Shown: positions 8,007 to 18,529, counted from the first letter of the stretch. The stretch: 64,000 nt of DNA from Opitutus sp. GAS368 (GCF_900104925.1 NZ_LT629735.1:124001-188000); one strand, 5' to 3'. Numbers and translations are program-made. Notes: generated by a model from the letters alone, not told the origin.

Positions 8007-9803
8007 CTATTGCTGGCTCATCCAAGGCGCAGGAACGCGAAAAAGCGAAGGCGTGCTGGGGATCTTGCCGGCCAGCATGTCGCGCAGCGCCGTCGCCCGG
8101 TCAAGTTGACCCGCGTCATCCAGGCCCGGTGCATCCTTGAAGACAAAAGTGACCGCTCCGATGGTTTTGCCCGGGGCGGTTTTCAGCGGAAGAACGATCT
8201 CCCGGGCCGCCGCGCTGCCGGACACCGGCCGTCGTGCGGTCTTGCCCTCCAACCAGGCGGCGGTTTCGTCCGGGCCGCTCGGCTCGCCCAGGGCGCGATT
8301 GCTCGCCGCCACCCGGGCCAGACCGTTCGTGCCTGCCTTGCGTGCGTGAATCTCCATGGCCGCAAGATCGGGGTTCGCCGCGAGCGTCTCATCGACCATG
8401 ACTTGGGAGTAAATCCGCCTTTCGCTGGAATTTGCCGGAAGAGACTCCGGGCGAGAAGTCCGGCCGGCGGGCAGCGCCATGGCGCCAACCGGCGCAAAGA
8501 TATCCGCCGGACCGGCCAGCTGCGCCTTGAGGCGATCGCGCAGGGCGGTCGCGATCTTCGCCAGGGCCGGTTCATCGCCGGAGGCGGAACGTTTCATGTC
8601 GACCACCAGCACCCCGGCCAGCGCATTCGTCCGGTCATAAAGCGGGAGTATGCCGCGACATGTTTTTCCCTCATTCCGCGCCACCCAGTTCTCCGCGCCG
8701 GTGGTCAGGACGTCGAAAACCTCCGTATCGGCCGGCTGGCCCATGCCGGCGGAATCGGTTGCCGCCACCTGATAGGTGCTGCTCACCGCGCCGTCCGGCG
8801 GTGGCGCATACACGGCGCAACGCACCACCGCCGCCTCGGTGGCGGCCTTGGCCTCGAGCAAGGCCTGCATCCGGATCTTCGCGGGCGGGACCGTCTCGGT
8901 GAACAGCGTGTCGTTGTCGGGAATAAGAACCTTCAAGGAATCGCGCAACGCGGCGGCTTTCGCATTCAACCCGGCCTCGCCTTCCTTGCCGGGATCGACG
9001 TAGCCGAGAATGAAGGCTCCGATCTGCACGCCTCTCCGGTCATAAAGCGGCAGGGCGCCCTTATACATCGGGACGGCGTTGAACGGGGTTTTGTCCCAGA
9101 AATAGAAAAGCGGCCGCCCGGTCGTGATCACACCGAAATCCTCATCGTGGTCGGAGTGGCTCCCGACCCGGTGCAACGGAAGCACGTCGGCGTAGGCGAT
9201 GTTCATGCTGTTCACGACCCGCGCCCGGGGCGGGATCGCATGGATGCTGCACCTGATCAGCTCGGGATGATCGGCGAGCACGCGCTCCATCAGGAACTGG
9301 GCGTAGATCCTGGCCGGCGTCCGCGGCGGGCCGGTGAGCGCGACCCCGTCGGGTATCTTGACTTTCAGCCCGTTGCGCAGCGCGGTCATGAGGTTGACCA
9401 ACCTGGCCTCGTCGGCGGGGTTGGCGTCCTGGCCGGCCAGGACGACGGCCCCGACCGGTTGATCGTTCCGATCGTAGAGCGTCAACGTGCCTTCAAAATC
9501 GCCGTTGGCCGCGCGGCCGAAGACGGCGGTGTCGGCCGAAAGTGCGGCCGCCGCCCGGCCACCGGCCGTGGCACCCGGATCGCTGGAAGCGATCACCCGC
9601 GCGCCGGCGGCTGATCCGGGGGTGGCCTGGAGGAGGACGCAGTGTGCGATGTCGCGCTCCGTGCGCATGAGCTCGTCGACGAGCACCTGGGCGTAATTCC
9701 CCGGCCCGGCGGCCGCCCGGCCTGAAAAGGCCAGGCCGGTGAGGATCGCCAACGGGCAGGCCAGCGCACGGCGGGTGAAAAATCGCCTGAAAGCGGGGGG
9801 CAT
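8007..9803 (-). CDS. Exported protein with four tandem Cache-like repeats
   Basis: A 598-residue protein with an N-terminal signal peptide (FFTRRALACPLAILTGLAFS, cut near AAAG) and no other membrane segment, so it is probably periplasmic. The mature part consists of four repeats of about 140 residues. Each starts with a helix (YAQVLVDELM, YAQFLMERVL, MQALLEAKAA, YSQVMVDETL) and holds a strand pattern ending in LYDR-x-VGA or an equivalent. Each closes with ALRNGLKVKIPD, ALRDSLKVLIPD, ALRDRLKAQLAG or ALRDMLAGKIPS. The LYDR/VG strand pairs recall PDC/Cache ligand-binding domains, but I cannot place it in a named family. It is monocistronic, convergent with the GIY-YIG gene. Confidence 0.8.
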   Translation of the reverse strand: MPPAFRRFFTRRALACPLAILTGLAFSGRAAAGPGNYAQVLVDELMRTERDIAHCVLLQATPGSAAGARVIASSDPGATAGGRAAAALSADTAVFGRAANGDFEGTLTLYDRNDQPVGAVVLAGQDANPADEARLVNLMTALRNGLKVKIPDGVALTGPPRTPARIYAQFLMERVLADHPELIRCSIHAIPPRARVVNSMNIAYADVLPLHRVGSHSDHDEDFGVITTGRPLFYFWDKTPFNAVPMYKGALPLYDRRGVQIGAFILGYVDPGKEGEAGLNAKAAALRDSLKVLIPDNDTLFTETVPPAKIRMQALLEAKAATEAAVVRCAVYAPPPDGAVSSTYQVAATDSAGMGQPADTEVFDVLTTGAENWVARNEGKTCRGILPLYDRTNALAGVLVVDMKRSASGDEPALAKIATALRDRLKAQLAGPADIFAPVGAMALPAGRTSRPESLPANSSERRIYSQVMVDETLAANPDLAAMEIHARKAGTNGLARVAASNRALGEPSGPDETAAWLEGKTARRPVSGSAAAREIVLPLKTAPGKTIGAVTFVFKDAPGLDDAGQLDRATALRDMLAGKIPSTPSLFRVPAPWMSQQ

Positions 9804-9937
9804 GGCTTCAGCGCATCCTCCAGTTCCCCCTCCGTCAATAGCTTAGGGCCCCGACGGCACCCGCGGGCCTGTATGACGGGAATCCCGCCCAAGGCATTTG
9901 ACCGCAGCGGGTTTCTGGCGATGCTTCCCCCGCCGCC

Positions 9938-10855
9938 ATGACACCCGACGCCATCAAGCAGGCCCTGCTCGAGTCCTATGCCCGCGATGGAGGGATCAAC
10001 CACCTCGACGGCGTCAACCTGCCCTCCCAAGACCGGGTGGCCGAGCTGGCCCGCGATTTCATGCACGTGCTGTTCCCGGGTTACTTCGAAAGCACCAGCC
10101 TGGCCAAGAACGACGTGCCGGCCTGGCTCGACCGGATGCTGGCCAAGATCGACGAGCGTCTGACCACCGAGCTCGAGAAAAGCCTCCTTTTTGCCAAGGA
10201 TCCCGCGCCCATTGCCAACGCCCGCCGCATCACCACCACCCTGCTGAGCAAGCTGCCGGAAATCCGCCGCGTGGTGCAGACTGACGTGCAGGCCGCCTAC
10301 ACCGGCGACCCGGCCGCGCGCAACGTCGAGGAGATCATCCTCGCCTACCCGTGCGTGCTGGCGATCTCGCTCCAGCGCATCGCCCACGAGCTCTACCGGC
10401 TCGGCGTGCCGCTGCTGCCGCGCATGCTCACCGAATACGGTCACGAACGCACCGGCGTGGACCTCCACCCCGGCGCGACGATCGGCACGCACTTCTTCAT
10501 CGACCACTGCGTCGGCGTCGTGATCGGCGAGACGGCCACCATCGGCAACCACGTGAAGCTCTACCAGGGCGTGACGCTCGGCGCAAAATCCTTCGAGGTC
10601 GACAACGCGGGCAACCCGGTGAAGGGCGTCAAGCGCCACCCCGACATCGGCGACCACGTGACCATCTACGCCCACGCCACCATCCTCGGTGGCGAGACGC
10701 GCATCGGTGAACACAGCGTCATCGGCGGCAACGTCTGGCTGCTCGAGTCCATCGCCGCCAACAGCATCGTGTATTTCAAGGGCGACGACCTCGTCGTGCG
10801 CCCGCGGAACAAGAAGGAACTGCTCGTCGCCGAGTCGGCCGACTGGGTGATCTGA
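9938..10855 (+). CDS. cysE: Serine O-acetyltransferase (EpsC/CysE family)
   Basis: It transfers acetyl from acetyl-CoA to L-serine to give O-acetylserine, the precursor of cysteine. The 305-residue protein has an all-helical N-terminal half (about 1-180) and a left-handed beta-helix built from hexapeptide repeats. Family motifs include GVDLHPGATIG, FIDHCVGVVIGETATIG (catalytic His), VTLGAKSF and KRHPDIGDHVTIYAHATILGG. The long N-terminal half fits the EpsC-like subgroup. It is monocistronic. Confidence 0.92.
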   Translation: MTPDAIKQALLESYARDGGINHLDGVNLPSQDRVAELARDFMHVLFPGYFESTSLAKNDVPAWLDRMLAKIDERLTTELEKSLLFAKDPAPIANARRITTTLLSKLPEIRRVVQTDVQAAYTGDPAARNVEEIILAYPCVLAISLQRIAHELYRLGVPLLPRMLTEYGHERTGVDLHPGATIGTHFFIDHCVGVVIGETATIGNHVKLYQGVTLGAKSFEVDNAGNPVKGVKRHPDIGDHVTIYAHATILGGETRIGEHSVIGGNVWLLESIAANSIVYFKGDDLVVRPRNKKELLVAESADWVI

Positions 10856-10862
10856 TTTTTAA

Positions 10863-10888
10863 GGTGGAACCCGGCCTCCGGACGGGTT
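10863..10888. repeat. Single REP-like hairpin (half element)
   Basis: A GGTGGAAC foot is followed by the hairpin AACCCG (10868-10873)/CGGGTT (10883-10888) with the loop GCCTCCGGA. It is the same hairpin as in the complete element at 38250-38321, but without its inverted partner. Confidence 0.7.
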
Positions 10889-10919
10889 GGGTGGAGGGCC
10901 GGCCGGTCAAGGCACCTTG

Positions 10920-10996
10920 TTGGAGGCGGGACTATCAGTCCCGCGGGTTTCTGCCATCGAGGACCATGTCCCGCGGGACTGATAGTCCCGCCTCCA
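10920..10996. repeat. REP/BIME-like element (GGAG type), perfect 27-bp arms
   Basis: The arms 10921-10947 and 10970-10996 are perfect 27-bp inverted repeats around a 22-nt spacer. Each arm is itself a hairpin: a GGAG foot, then GCGGGACT-ATC-AGTCCCGC. The element lies between the convergent ends of cysE and pyrD, where it could also end transcription from both sides. Confidence 0.85.
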
Positions 10997-10998
10997 AT

Positions 10999-12054
10999 TC
11001 ACACCCTCTGCCGCTGCGCCAGCGCGCGCGCGACCTCCGCGGCGAAGAACGGCCCGCGGTAGATCAGCCCGGTGTAGAGCTGCACGAGCGTGGCGCCGGC
11101 ATCGAGCTTCTCACCCGCCGCAGCCTCATCCATGATGCCGCCCACGCCGATGATCGGCAACCGGCCGTCGGTGGCGCGGGCGATGTAATTGATGATCTCG
11201 GTCGAACGCCGGCGCACGGGCGCCCCGCTCAGCCCGCCGGCCTCGTTCACCGCCGCCAGCGATCCCGGCCGGGTCAGCGTCGTGTTGGTGGCGATGATGC
11301 CGTCGAGCTTCAGGTCGGTGATGACCTGCAGCGCCGCGTCGATCTGCGGGAAGGAAAGATCGGGGGCGATCTTGAGCAGCAGCGGCCGGCGCGGTTTGCC
11401 CGCGGCGACTCGCGCCGAGTTCTCGCCGACCAGCGCCGCCAGCAGCGGCTGGAGCCAGGCGGCGTCCTGCAGTTCGCGCAGGCCCGGCGTGTTCGGGCTG
11501 CTGACGTTCACCACGACGTAGTCCGCGTGGTCGGCCAGCAGCCGGAAGCTGCCGAGATAGTCCTCGGTCGCCTGGTCCAGCGAGGTGACCTTGCTCTTGC
11601 CCAGGTTGATGCCGAGCGGGATGGAGCGCGGGCCGGACAGCTTCGCCAAGCGCGCGGCGAGCGCGGCGGCGCCCTCGTTGTTGAAGCCCATGCGGTTGAT
11701 CACCGCCTGTTCGGCGGGATAGCGGAAGGCGCGCGGCCGCGGATTGCCCGGCTGGGCGTGGAAGGTGACCGTCCCGATCTCGACGTGGCCGAAGCCCAGC
11801 GCGGCGGCGGCGGGCCACGCCCGGCCGTTCTTGTCGAAGCCCGCGGCCAGGCCGACCGCATTGGGAAATTTCAGCCCGAAAGCCTCGACCGGCCGGTGCA
11901 ACGCCGGGGCCAGCCGGTGGACCCGCTCCAGGACGGCGCACAGCGGGCGGAGCCGGCCGAGCAGCGCCAGCGCATCGACGCCCAGCTCGTGCGCGTGCTC
12001 CGGATCGAGACGGAAAAGCGCGGGTTTGACCGCGTGTTGATAGAGCCAGCCCAT
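10999..12054 (-). CDS. pyrD: Dihydroorotate dehydrogenase (quinone), class 2
   Basis: It oxidises dihydroorotate to orotate at the membrane, passing electrons to quinone through FMN. The 351-residue protein has the class 2 N-terminal helix (MGWLYQHAVKPALFRLDPE), LAAGFDKNGRAW, EIGTVTFHAQPGNPRPR, INRMGFNNEG, VNVSSPNTPGLR with the catalytic Ser, IATNTT, and a GVGGI phosphate-binding turn. The start chosen is the ATG at 12054; the frame continues 33 codons upstream, but the family begins at MGWLY. Unlike pyrB and pyrC it stands alone. Confidence 0.94.
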   Translation of the reverse strand: MGWLYQHAVKPALFRLDPEHAHELGVDALALLGRLRPLCAVLERVHRLAPALHRPVEAFGLKFPNAVGLAAGFDKNGRAWPAAAALGFGHVEIGTVTFHAQPGNPRPRAFRYPAEQAVINRMGFNNEGAAALAARLAKLSGPRSIPLGINLGKSKVTSLDQATEDYLGSFRLLADHADYVVVNVSSPNTPGLRELQDAAWLQPLLAALVGENSARVAAGKPRRPLLLKIAPDLSFPQIDAALQVITDLKLDGIIATNTTLTRPGSLAAVNEAGGLSGAPVRRRSTEIINYIARATDGRLPIIGVGGIMDEAAAGEKLDAGATLVQLYTGLIYRGPFFAAEVARALAQRQRV

Positions 12055-12273
12055 GTGTCGCGGACGATGGGTGGGGAACCCGGAACTTACAAGCGCCCGC
12101 CGGGAAAAACCGGCTGAAGTTTTTGGTCTTGTTATTTCGGACTTCAGGCCCACCCTGCCGGCGATTTTTGGCGCCCCCGGCGGGGCCGGAAAGATTTTCC
12201 AACTTTCTGCGTTTCAAGATTTGACAAGGCCTCAACCGGGCCCATTTCGTGCAGCGAAATCAGCAACACCCTT

Positions 12274-13089
12274 ATGGCGAAAGGCTCCCCCCAACTTGAA
12301 TGGTGCGTAGTGCGGCTCGGCGAAGACCACAATTGGTGGGTCGACGAGGTCAGTGATCCCGTGCACTGGGATGTCGACGGCCTGAGCATCATCGACCCCC
12401 GCCAGGTGGACCACATCATCGAGCTGATCGACCCGCTCCGCGAATACGGCTTCGACTCCGACCTGTTCGAGCGCGCCTTCATCCCCTTCCGCATCACCAA
12501 GGACCTCGGCAAGGGCAAGGTCCGCCTCGCCCGCACCAAGCAGCCGCTGCTCGAGTCCGAGGAGAAACTCTTCGCCCTGCCCGACGTGATCGACGAGGAG
12601 AACGGACCCTACGCCGACTTCCTCGACCACATCACCCGCCTACGCGTGAAGCTCATCAACGAGCTGCTCGACCTGGAGGAGAAGCTGACCGTCGACGAGG
12701 TCGAGGACCAGCTCCGCGAGTCCCAGAACAACGACTTCATCGAGGGCAAGGCCGTCCATCTCTTCGGCGAGATCACCGCCATCCTCGACTTTATGCCCGC
12801 CGGCCACGGCGAGGATGACGAGGAGGGCGACAAGGGTGCCGCCGAGGACGAGGAAGACGACCTGCCCGAGGTCGAGGAAGAGGACGAAGAGAAGCTCAAG
12901 AACGACTCCTCCCTCAAGTGGGACGAGGATGACGAGGAGGGCGACAAGGAAGACGGCGAAGCCAAGCCCGGCGCCAAGGGCAAGGCCGACGACGATGATG
13001 AGGACGAGGACGACGAGAAGAAGGACAAGGACGAAGACGACGCCGAGGACGAGGACGAAAAGCCGACCCGCAAGCGCGGCCGTGGCTGA
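12274..13089 (+). CDS. Conserved-looking protein with a long acidic tail
   Basis: A 271-residue protein that I do not recognise. Residues 1-175 look folded: [28 protein letters not shown], then a helical part with [28 protein letters not shown]. From about 178 the chain is almost only Glu, Asp, Lys and Gly, with runs such as [16 protein letters not shown] and [18 protein letters not shown]. It ends in the basic KPTRKRGRG. No signal peptide is seen. A palindrome ATTTCG-TGCAG-CGAAAT lies at 12244-12260, just before the start. Acidic tails like this occur in proteins that bind basic partners, but no function can be assigned. Confidence 0.75.
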   Translation: MAKGSPQLEWCVVRLGEDHNWWVDEVSDPVHWDVDGLSIIDPRQVDHIIELIDPLREYGFDSDLFERAFIPFRITKDLGKGKVRLARTKQPLLESEEKLFALPDVIDEENGPYADFLDHITRLRVKLINELLDLEEKLTVDEVEDQLRESQNNDFIEGKAVHLFGEITAILDFMPAGHGEDDEEGDKGAAEDEEDDLPEVEEEDEEKLKNDSSLKWDEDDEEGDKEDGEAKPGAKGKADDDDEDEDDEKKDKDEDDAEDEDEKPTRKRGRG

Positions 13090-13103
13090 TCGCGCAAGGC
13101 TGC

Positions 13104-13158
13104 GGTAGGGGCGCTTGCCCCCAAGCGCCCTGGGCCGTTGAGGGCAACGGCCCCTACC
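13104..13158. repeat. REP/BIME-like element (GTAG type)
   Basis: The feet GGTAGGGG and CCCCTACC enclose two hairpins, GGGCGCTT-GCCCC-AAGCGCCC and GGGCCGTTG-AGGG-CAACGGCCC. It lies between the acidic-tailed protein and the permease gene. Confidence 0.8.
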
Positions 13159-13250
13159 AATTCCCGCCGCCCGTGCGGCAATGCTTTCGCCGCGCCGGGA
13201 AAAGCCTTGTTGCCACGACCGGGCACGTCCGTCAGTCACGGGAGCAACTC

Positions 13251-14768
13251 ATGAGCCTCTTCCAGACCAAGCCCGTCGCGCAGCTGATTGCGGAGTCGGA
13301 ATCGACGGGTGAGCACCGGCTGAAGCGGGAGCTGGGGCCGCTCAACCTCATCAGCCTGGGCATCGGCTCGGTCGTCGGCGCCGGCATCTTCGTCCTGGCC
13401 GGCACCTCCGCCGCGAATTACGCCGGCCCGGCCATCGTGCTGTCCTACATCCTCTGCGGCATCTCGTGCCTCTTTGCGGGCCTGTGCTACGCCGAGTTCG
13501 CCACGATGATCCCCGTCGCGGGCAGCGCCTATACCTACACCTATGCGACGATGGGCGAATTCCTGGCGTGGATCATCGGCTGGGACCTGATCCTCGAATA
13601 TCTTTTCTCCGGCGCCGCGGTGGCCGTCAGCTGGTCGGGCGCGATCCAGGAGTTCCTCGCCGAGCCGTGGTTCGGCATCAAGATCCCCGCGGCCATCGGC
13701 TCGGCGCCCTTTGCCATCGACCGGGCCCAGACCATCACCACACACATCCTGGGCTTCGCCTACGAATACCACCCGCTGGTCACCACGGGCACCCTGATCA
13801 ACCTGCCCGCGGTCTTCATTTCGCTGGCGCTGACCGTCGTGCTGGTCATCGGCATCAAGGAGTCCGCCAACTTCAACAATTCGATGGTTTTCATCAAGGT
13901 GGGCGTCCTCGTGGTGCTCATCGGTTACGGCCTGTGGTGGATGCTCGGCCACCGCGACATCGTGGCGGCCAACTGGACGCCCTTCATCCCGCCCAACAAC
14001 GGCACCTTCGGGGAGTTCGGGTGGAGCGGCGTCTTCAAGGGCTCCGCCGTGATCTTCTTCGCCTACGTCGGCTTCGACAACGTCTCCGCCGCCGCGCAGG
14101 AGGCGAAGAACCCGCAGCGCGACATGCCGATCGGCCTGCTCGGCTGCCTCGCGGTCTGCTCGCTGCTCTTCATCGGCGTCTCGGCGGTGCTCACCGGCAT
14201 GGTCAAATACACCGGGCTCGGCGTCGACGCGCCGTTCATCTTCGCCCTCCAGCAGGTGCACGCCCCCGGCTGGCTGCGCATCAGCATCGAGATCGCCACG
14301 ATCGCCGGCCTGACCTCGGTCTGCCTGGTCTCGCTCCTCGGCCAGCCGCGCATCTTCTTCTCGATGGCGAAGGACGGCCTGCTGCCGCCCTCCTTCAGCA
14401 AGATCCACCCGCGCTTCCGCACGCCGCACATCACGACGATCCTCACGGGCGTGGTCTGCGCCATTGTCGCCGGCCTGCTGCCGCTCGACCTGCTGGGTGA
14501 ACTCATCTCGATCGGCACGCTCATGGCGTTTGCCCTCGTCTGCGCCGGCGTCTGGGTGCTGCGGGTGAAGCGCCCTGATTTGCCCCGCCCCTTCCGCACG
14601 CCGTGGCTGCCGCTCGTCTCCATTCTCGGCGTCGCCACCTGCCTGCTGCAGATGTATATGCTCCCCGTCGACACCTGGCTGCGGCTCGCCATCTGGATGG
14701 CCCTCGGGTTCGCCGTTTACTTCGGTTACAGCCGCCGGCACTCGAACCTGAGTCAGCCGAAAGGCTAA
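13251..14768 (+). CDS. APC-superfamily amino acid permease
   Basis: A 505-residue inner-membrane transporter with 12 or more hydrophobic segments. The N-terminal [20 protein letters not shown] is the substrate-binding unwound helix typical of the cationic amino acid transporter (CAT/YfnA) branch. [49 protein letters not shown] and a late [20 protein letters not shown] segment also fit that branch. The start is the ATG at 13251, preceded by a GGGAG ribosome binding site; the frame is open further upstream. The true substrate is unknown. Confidence 0.9.
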   Translation: MSLFQTKPVAQLIAESESTGEHRLKRELGPLNLISLGIGSVVGAGIFVLAGTSAANYAGPAIVLSYILCGISCLFAGLCYAEFATMIPVAGSAYTYTYATMGEFLAWIIGWDLILEYLFSGAAVAVSWSGAIQEFLAEPWFGIKIPAAIGSAPFAIDRAQTITTHILGFAYEYHPLVTTGTLINLPAVFISLALTVVLVIGIKESANFNNSMVFIKVGVLVVLIGYGLWWMLGHRDIVAANWTPFIPPNNGTFGEFGWSGVFKGSAVIFFAYVGFDNVSAAAQEAKNPQRDMPIGLLGCLAVCSLLFIGVSAVLTGMVKYTGLGVDAPFIFALQQVHAPGWLRISIEIATIAGLTSVCLVSLLGQPRIFFSMAKDGLLPPSFSKIHPRFRTPHITTILTGVVCAIVAGLLPLDLLGELISIGTLMAFALVCAGVWVLRVKRPDLPRPFRTPWLPLVSILGVATCLLQMYMLPVDTWLRLAIWMALGFAVYFGYSRRHSNLSQPKG

Positions 14769-14776
14769 GACTCTCG

Positions 14777-14844
14777 GTAGGGTCGCCGCTTGCGGCGACC
14801 TCGCGATTGAGGTAAATCAAGGTCGTCGCAAGCGGCGACCCTAC
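14777..14844. repeat. REP/BIME-like element (GTAG type)
   Basis: A 25-nt unit at 14777-14801 and its near-perfect inverted copy at 14820-14844 each hold the hairpin GGTCGCCGC/GCGGCGACC (or GGTCGTCGC in the second). The feet are GTAG and CTAC. It fills the gap between the permease and the next gene. Confidence 0.85.
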
Positions 14845-14861
14845 AAAAGCTCAATCAATCC

Positions 14862-15539
14862 ATGCCCTTCCACTCCGCCAGCGCCGGTTCGCTCGCCGCC
14901 TTCGTCGCCATCGTTGTGGCGGTCGTGGTGGCTTTCCTTTGGGCGGTCCATCGCTCCTATCGCACCGGCAAAGCCGTGGCGCTCGCCGCCGCCGCTTTAG
15001 CCGTCTGGCTCGGCGGCCTCTCGGCGTTCATCGCCAGCGGCCGGATGGCGGCGCTGCCCTTTTCCGGCCTGCCGTTTTTCTTCGCCCCGATCCTGCTGAT
15101 CGGCCTCGGCGCCGGCCTTTCGCCCTTCGGGGCGCGGGTGGCCGCCGGGGTGCCGCTGGCCGCACTCGTAGGCTTCCAGACGTTCCGTCTCCCGCTCGAG
15201 CTGGTGCTGCATTCCTGGGCCGCGCAGGGCGTGGTGCCCGAGACCATGACCTGGACCGGACAGAATTGGGACATCATCAGCGGCACACTCGCACTGGCCG
15301 CCGCACCTTTCGCCTCCCGCTTCCCGGCAATTGTTCGTATTACGAACATTGTCGGCTTTGCCCTGCTCGTGAATGTCATGCGCGTGGCCCTCCTGTCGTC
15401 GCCCGTGCCCTTCGGCTGGGGCGCGGAGCCGCCGCTGCTGCTCGCGCTGCACCTGCCCTATGCCTTCATCGGGCCGGTGTGCGTCGGCGGCGCCCTGTTC
15501 GGACACGTGGTGCTGACGCGCGCGCTGTGGCGCAGGTAG
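14862..15539 (+). CDS. Polytopic membrane protein of unknown function
   Basis: A 225-residue protein with about six or seven predicted membrane segments (AAFVAIVVAVVVAFLWAV, AVALAAAALAVWLGGLSAFI, LPFFFAPILLIGLGAGL, and others toward the C-terminus). RLPLELVLHSWAAQGVVPETMTWTGQNWDIISG in the middle is a recurrent pattern in uncharacterised bacterial membrane proteins. I cannot name a family. Its coding sequence contains an odd-centred palindrome, TGTTCGTA-T-TACGAACA, at 15332-15348. It is flanked by REP elements on both sides. Confidence 0.75.
   Translation: MPFHSASAGSLAAFVAIVVAVVVAFLWAVHRSYRTGKAVALAAAALAVWLGGLSAFIASGRMAALPFSGLPFFFAPILLIGLGAGLSPFGARVAAGVPLAALVGFQTFRLPLELVLHSWAAQGVVPETMTWTGQNWDIISGTLALAAAPFASRFPAIVRITNIVGFALLVNVMRVALLSSPVPFGWGAEPPLLLALHLPYAFIGPVCVGGALFGHVVLTRALWRR
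15332..15348. repeat. 17-nt palindrome inside a coding region
   Basis: TGTTCGTA and TACGAACA are perfect arms around a single central T. It resembles the palindrome at 60425-60447 in layout (arms ending TA, central T, arms starting TA) though not in sequence. It encodes part of the segment VRITNIV. Confidence 0.6.
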
Positions 15540-15590
15540 GGCGGCGAGTCCCTTCGCCGCCTTGGCGCGGAGCGGAGTCCGCGCCCTACC
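15536..15590. repeat. REP/BIME-like element (GTAG type)
   Basis: The feet GTAGGG and CCCTAC enclose two hairpins, GGCGGCGA-GTCCCT-TCGCCGCC and GGCGCGGA-GCGGA-GTCCGCGCC. It lies between the convergent ends of the membrane-protein gene and hemB, reaching both stop codons. Confidence 0.8.
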
Positions 15591-16599
15591 CCTTCAACGC
15601 CCGCGCCACGTCCTTGGCGAAGTAGGTCAGGATCATGTCGGCACCGGCGCGCTTGATGGCCAGCAGCGACTCGTCGCGGCAGCGCGCGAGGTCGAGCCAA
15701 CCGAGCTTGGCGGCGGCGTGGATCTGCGCGTATTCGCCGGAAATCTGGTAGGCGGCCACGGGGGTGCGGGTCGAGTTGCGCACCTCGCGGATGATGTCGA
15801 GGTAAAGGCCGGCGGGCTTGACCATGACGATGTCGGCGCCCTCGGCCACATCGAGCTGCACTTCGCGCACGGCTTCGCGGCGGTTGGCCGGATTCATCTG
15901 GTAGGTGGCTTTGCTGAGCAGGCGGGTGCCGGCGGCCTTGGCGCTGCCGACCGCCTCGCGGAACGGACCGTAGTAGGCCGAATTGTATTTCGCCGAATAG
16001 GCCAGGATGCCGGTGTCCGTGTGGCCGGCGGCATCGAGCGCCTTGCGGATCGCGCCCACCCGGCCGTCCATCATGTCGGACGGCGCGACGAAATCCACGC
16101 CCGCCTCGGCCTGCAGCACGGCCATTTCGCAAAGGATCGCGACCGTGCGGTCGTTGTCCACATCGTCGCCCGCCGGCGTCAGCACGCCGTCGTGGCCGTG
16201 GCTGGTGTAGGGATCGAGCGCGACATCGGTGATGACGGTCAGCTCCGGCACCGCCGCCTTCACGGCGCGGACCGCGCGGAGGACCAGGGTCTTCGGGTTC
16301 AACGCCTCCGTGCCATCGGCATCCTTGAGCTTGGCGTCGAGCTTGGGAAAGAGGGCCACGGCCGGGATGCCCAGCTTGGAGAGCTCGCGACACTCGCGAA
16401 CCAGGTCGGTGATGTTGAAGCGGCTGACGCCCGGCATGGACGTGATGGGCTCAGGCCGGCCCTTGCCGTCCACCACGAAGAGCGGGGCGATGAGGTCGTC
16501 CGCCCGGAGGACGGTTTCCTCCACCAAGGCGCGGCGGCTGGGTTGCCGGCGCAGGCGGCGCGGACGGTGGGTCAGTTCGAGCTTGGTGGTCTTGGCCAT
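15586..16599 (-). CDS. hemB: Porphobilinogen synthase (delta-aminolevulinate dehydratase)
   Basis: It condenses two 5-aminolevulinate molecules to porphobilinogen, the second common step of heme synthesis. The 337-residue protein has the two active-site lysine regions (YSAKYNSAYYGPFREA and ADIVMVKPAGLYLDI) and SDMMDGRVGAIR. The metal site reads ALDPYTSHGHDG (about 127-138): Asp replaces the zinc-binding cysteines, as in the Pseudomonas-type magnesium-dependent enzymes. The start at 16599 gives MAKTTKLELTHRPRRLRR, a normal family start. It is monocistronic; hemH lies 24 kb away. Confidence 0.95.
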   Translation of the reverse strand: MAKTTKLELTHRPRRLRRQPSRRALVEETVLRADDLIAPLFVVDGKGRPEPITSMPGVSRFNITDLVRECRELSKLGIPAVALFPKLDAKLKDADGTEALNPKTLVLRAVRAVKAAVPELTVITDVALDPYTSHGHDGVLTPAGDDVDNDRTVAILCEMAVLQAEAGVDFVAPSDMMDGRVGAIRKALDAAGHTDTGILAYSAKYNSAYYGPFREAVGSAKAAGTRLLSKATYQMNPANRREAVREVQLDVAEGADIVMVKPAGLYLDIIREVRNSTRTPVAAYQISGEYAQIHAAAKLGWLDLARCRDESLLAIKRAGADMILTYFAKDVARALKG

Positions 16600-16659
16600 G
16601 GGAAGGCAGGACTAAATCAGTATTTCACCCAAATTCACGCTAATCTTTTCCCAGCCAAC

Positions 16660-16843
16660 CAAGACAGTTTGGCCACAAAAAGCACAAAAACGCAGACGGA
16701 TTTGACGCTCAAGGCGCCTATAGGCGCGCGAAAATCATTCGCCGGCAGGTGCGACGCTTTTTGCGCCTTTTTGCGGCTAAAAATCAGTCAGCCAATCCGG
16801 GATTGAAAGTTCTGCGCTTTTTGCGCCTTTTGTGGCCACTTCT
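16660..16843. repeat. Palindromic repeat with GCGCCTATAGGCGC core (copy 2, inverted)
   Basis: In the gap before cysS, arms built on GGCCACAAAAAGCACAAAAA (from 16670) and TTTTTGCGCCTTTTTGCGGC (near 16757-16782) flank the core GCGCCTATAGGCGC at 16714-16727. Another arm-like unit, TTTTTGCGCCTTTTGTGGCC, ends near 16838. Relative to the copy at 4496 the order of the flanking words is reversed, so this copy is inserted in the opposite direction. Confidence 0.7.
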
Positions 16844-16851
16844 CCTGTCCA

Positions 16852-18219
<1,368 letters not shown>

Positions 18220-18221
18220 GC

Positions 18222-18491
18222 TTACGAGGCCTTGCGCAGACTTTTCAGCGACACAATCTGATCTGGATTGACGACCAACGAAAACGGACCGTCATCAGGA
18301 TAAATTATCAGGTCGCGCGTATTCGGATGCATGTGCGCGTGGTCAGGGTGAGGGAGCAAATATTTCTCCCCGCTCGACAGGGTAATCTCCGCCGGAAAAT
18401 CCACCGGGCGTCCCAACAGGCGCTTGATCGACGCTCTCATGCCCGTAAAATACTGCAGACCCACTCCCGCGCAAGTCGCCAGTCGGCTCAA
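18222..18491 (-). CDS. Small conserved-type protein of unknown function
   Basis: An 89-residue protein; the ATG 17 codons later (MRASIKRLLG) may be the true start. The core reads RPVDFPAEITLSSGEKYLLPHPDHAHMHPNTRDLIIYPDDGPFSLVVNPDQIVSL. This matches the general pattern of small proteins common in Verrucomicrobiota and Planctomycetota (rPF-pF-i-lssG--y-vphPd, then a beta-rich end), for which I know no function. It is convergent with cysS, leaving a gap of two bases. Confidence 0.6.
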   Translation of the reverse strand: MSRLATCAGVGLQYFTGMRASIKRLLGRPVDFPAEITLSSGEKYLLPHPDHAHMHPNTRDLIIYPDDGPFSLVVNPDQIVSLKSLRKAS

Positions 18492-18529
18492 AACCGCCTG
18501 TAAAGAGGCGCTGTTTGGCGTCCGATTAG

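Noticed and set aside
13236-14741. Minus-strand open frame of 501 codons opposite the amino-acid permease
   Set aside because: The translation is a low-complexity Asp/Arg/Gly/Ala string, and the plus strand encodes a clear APC permease.
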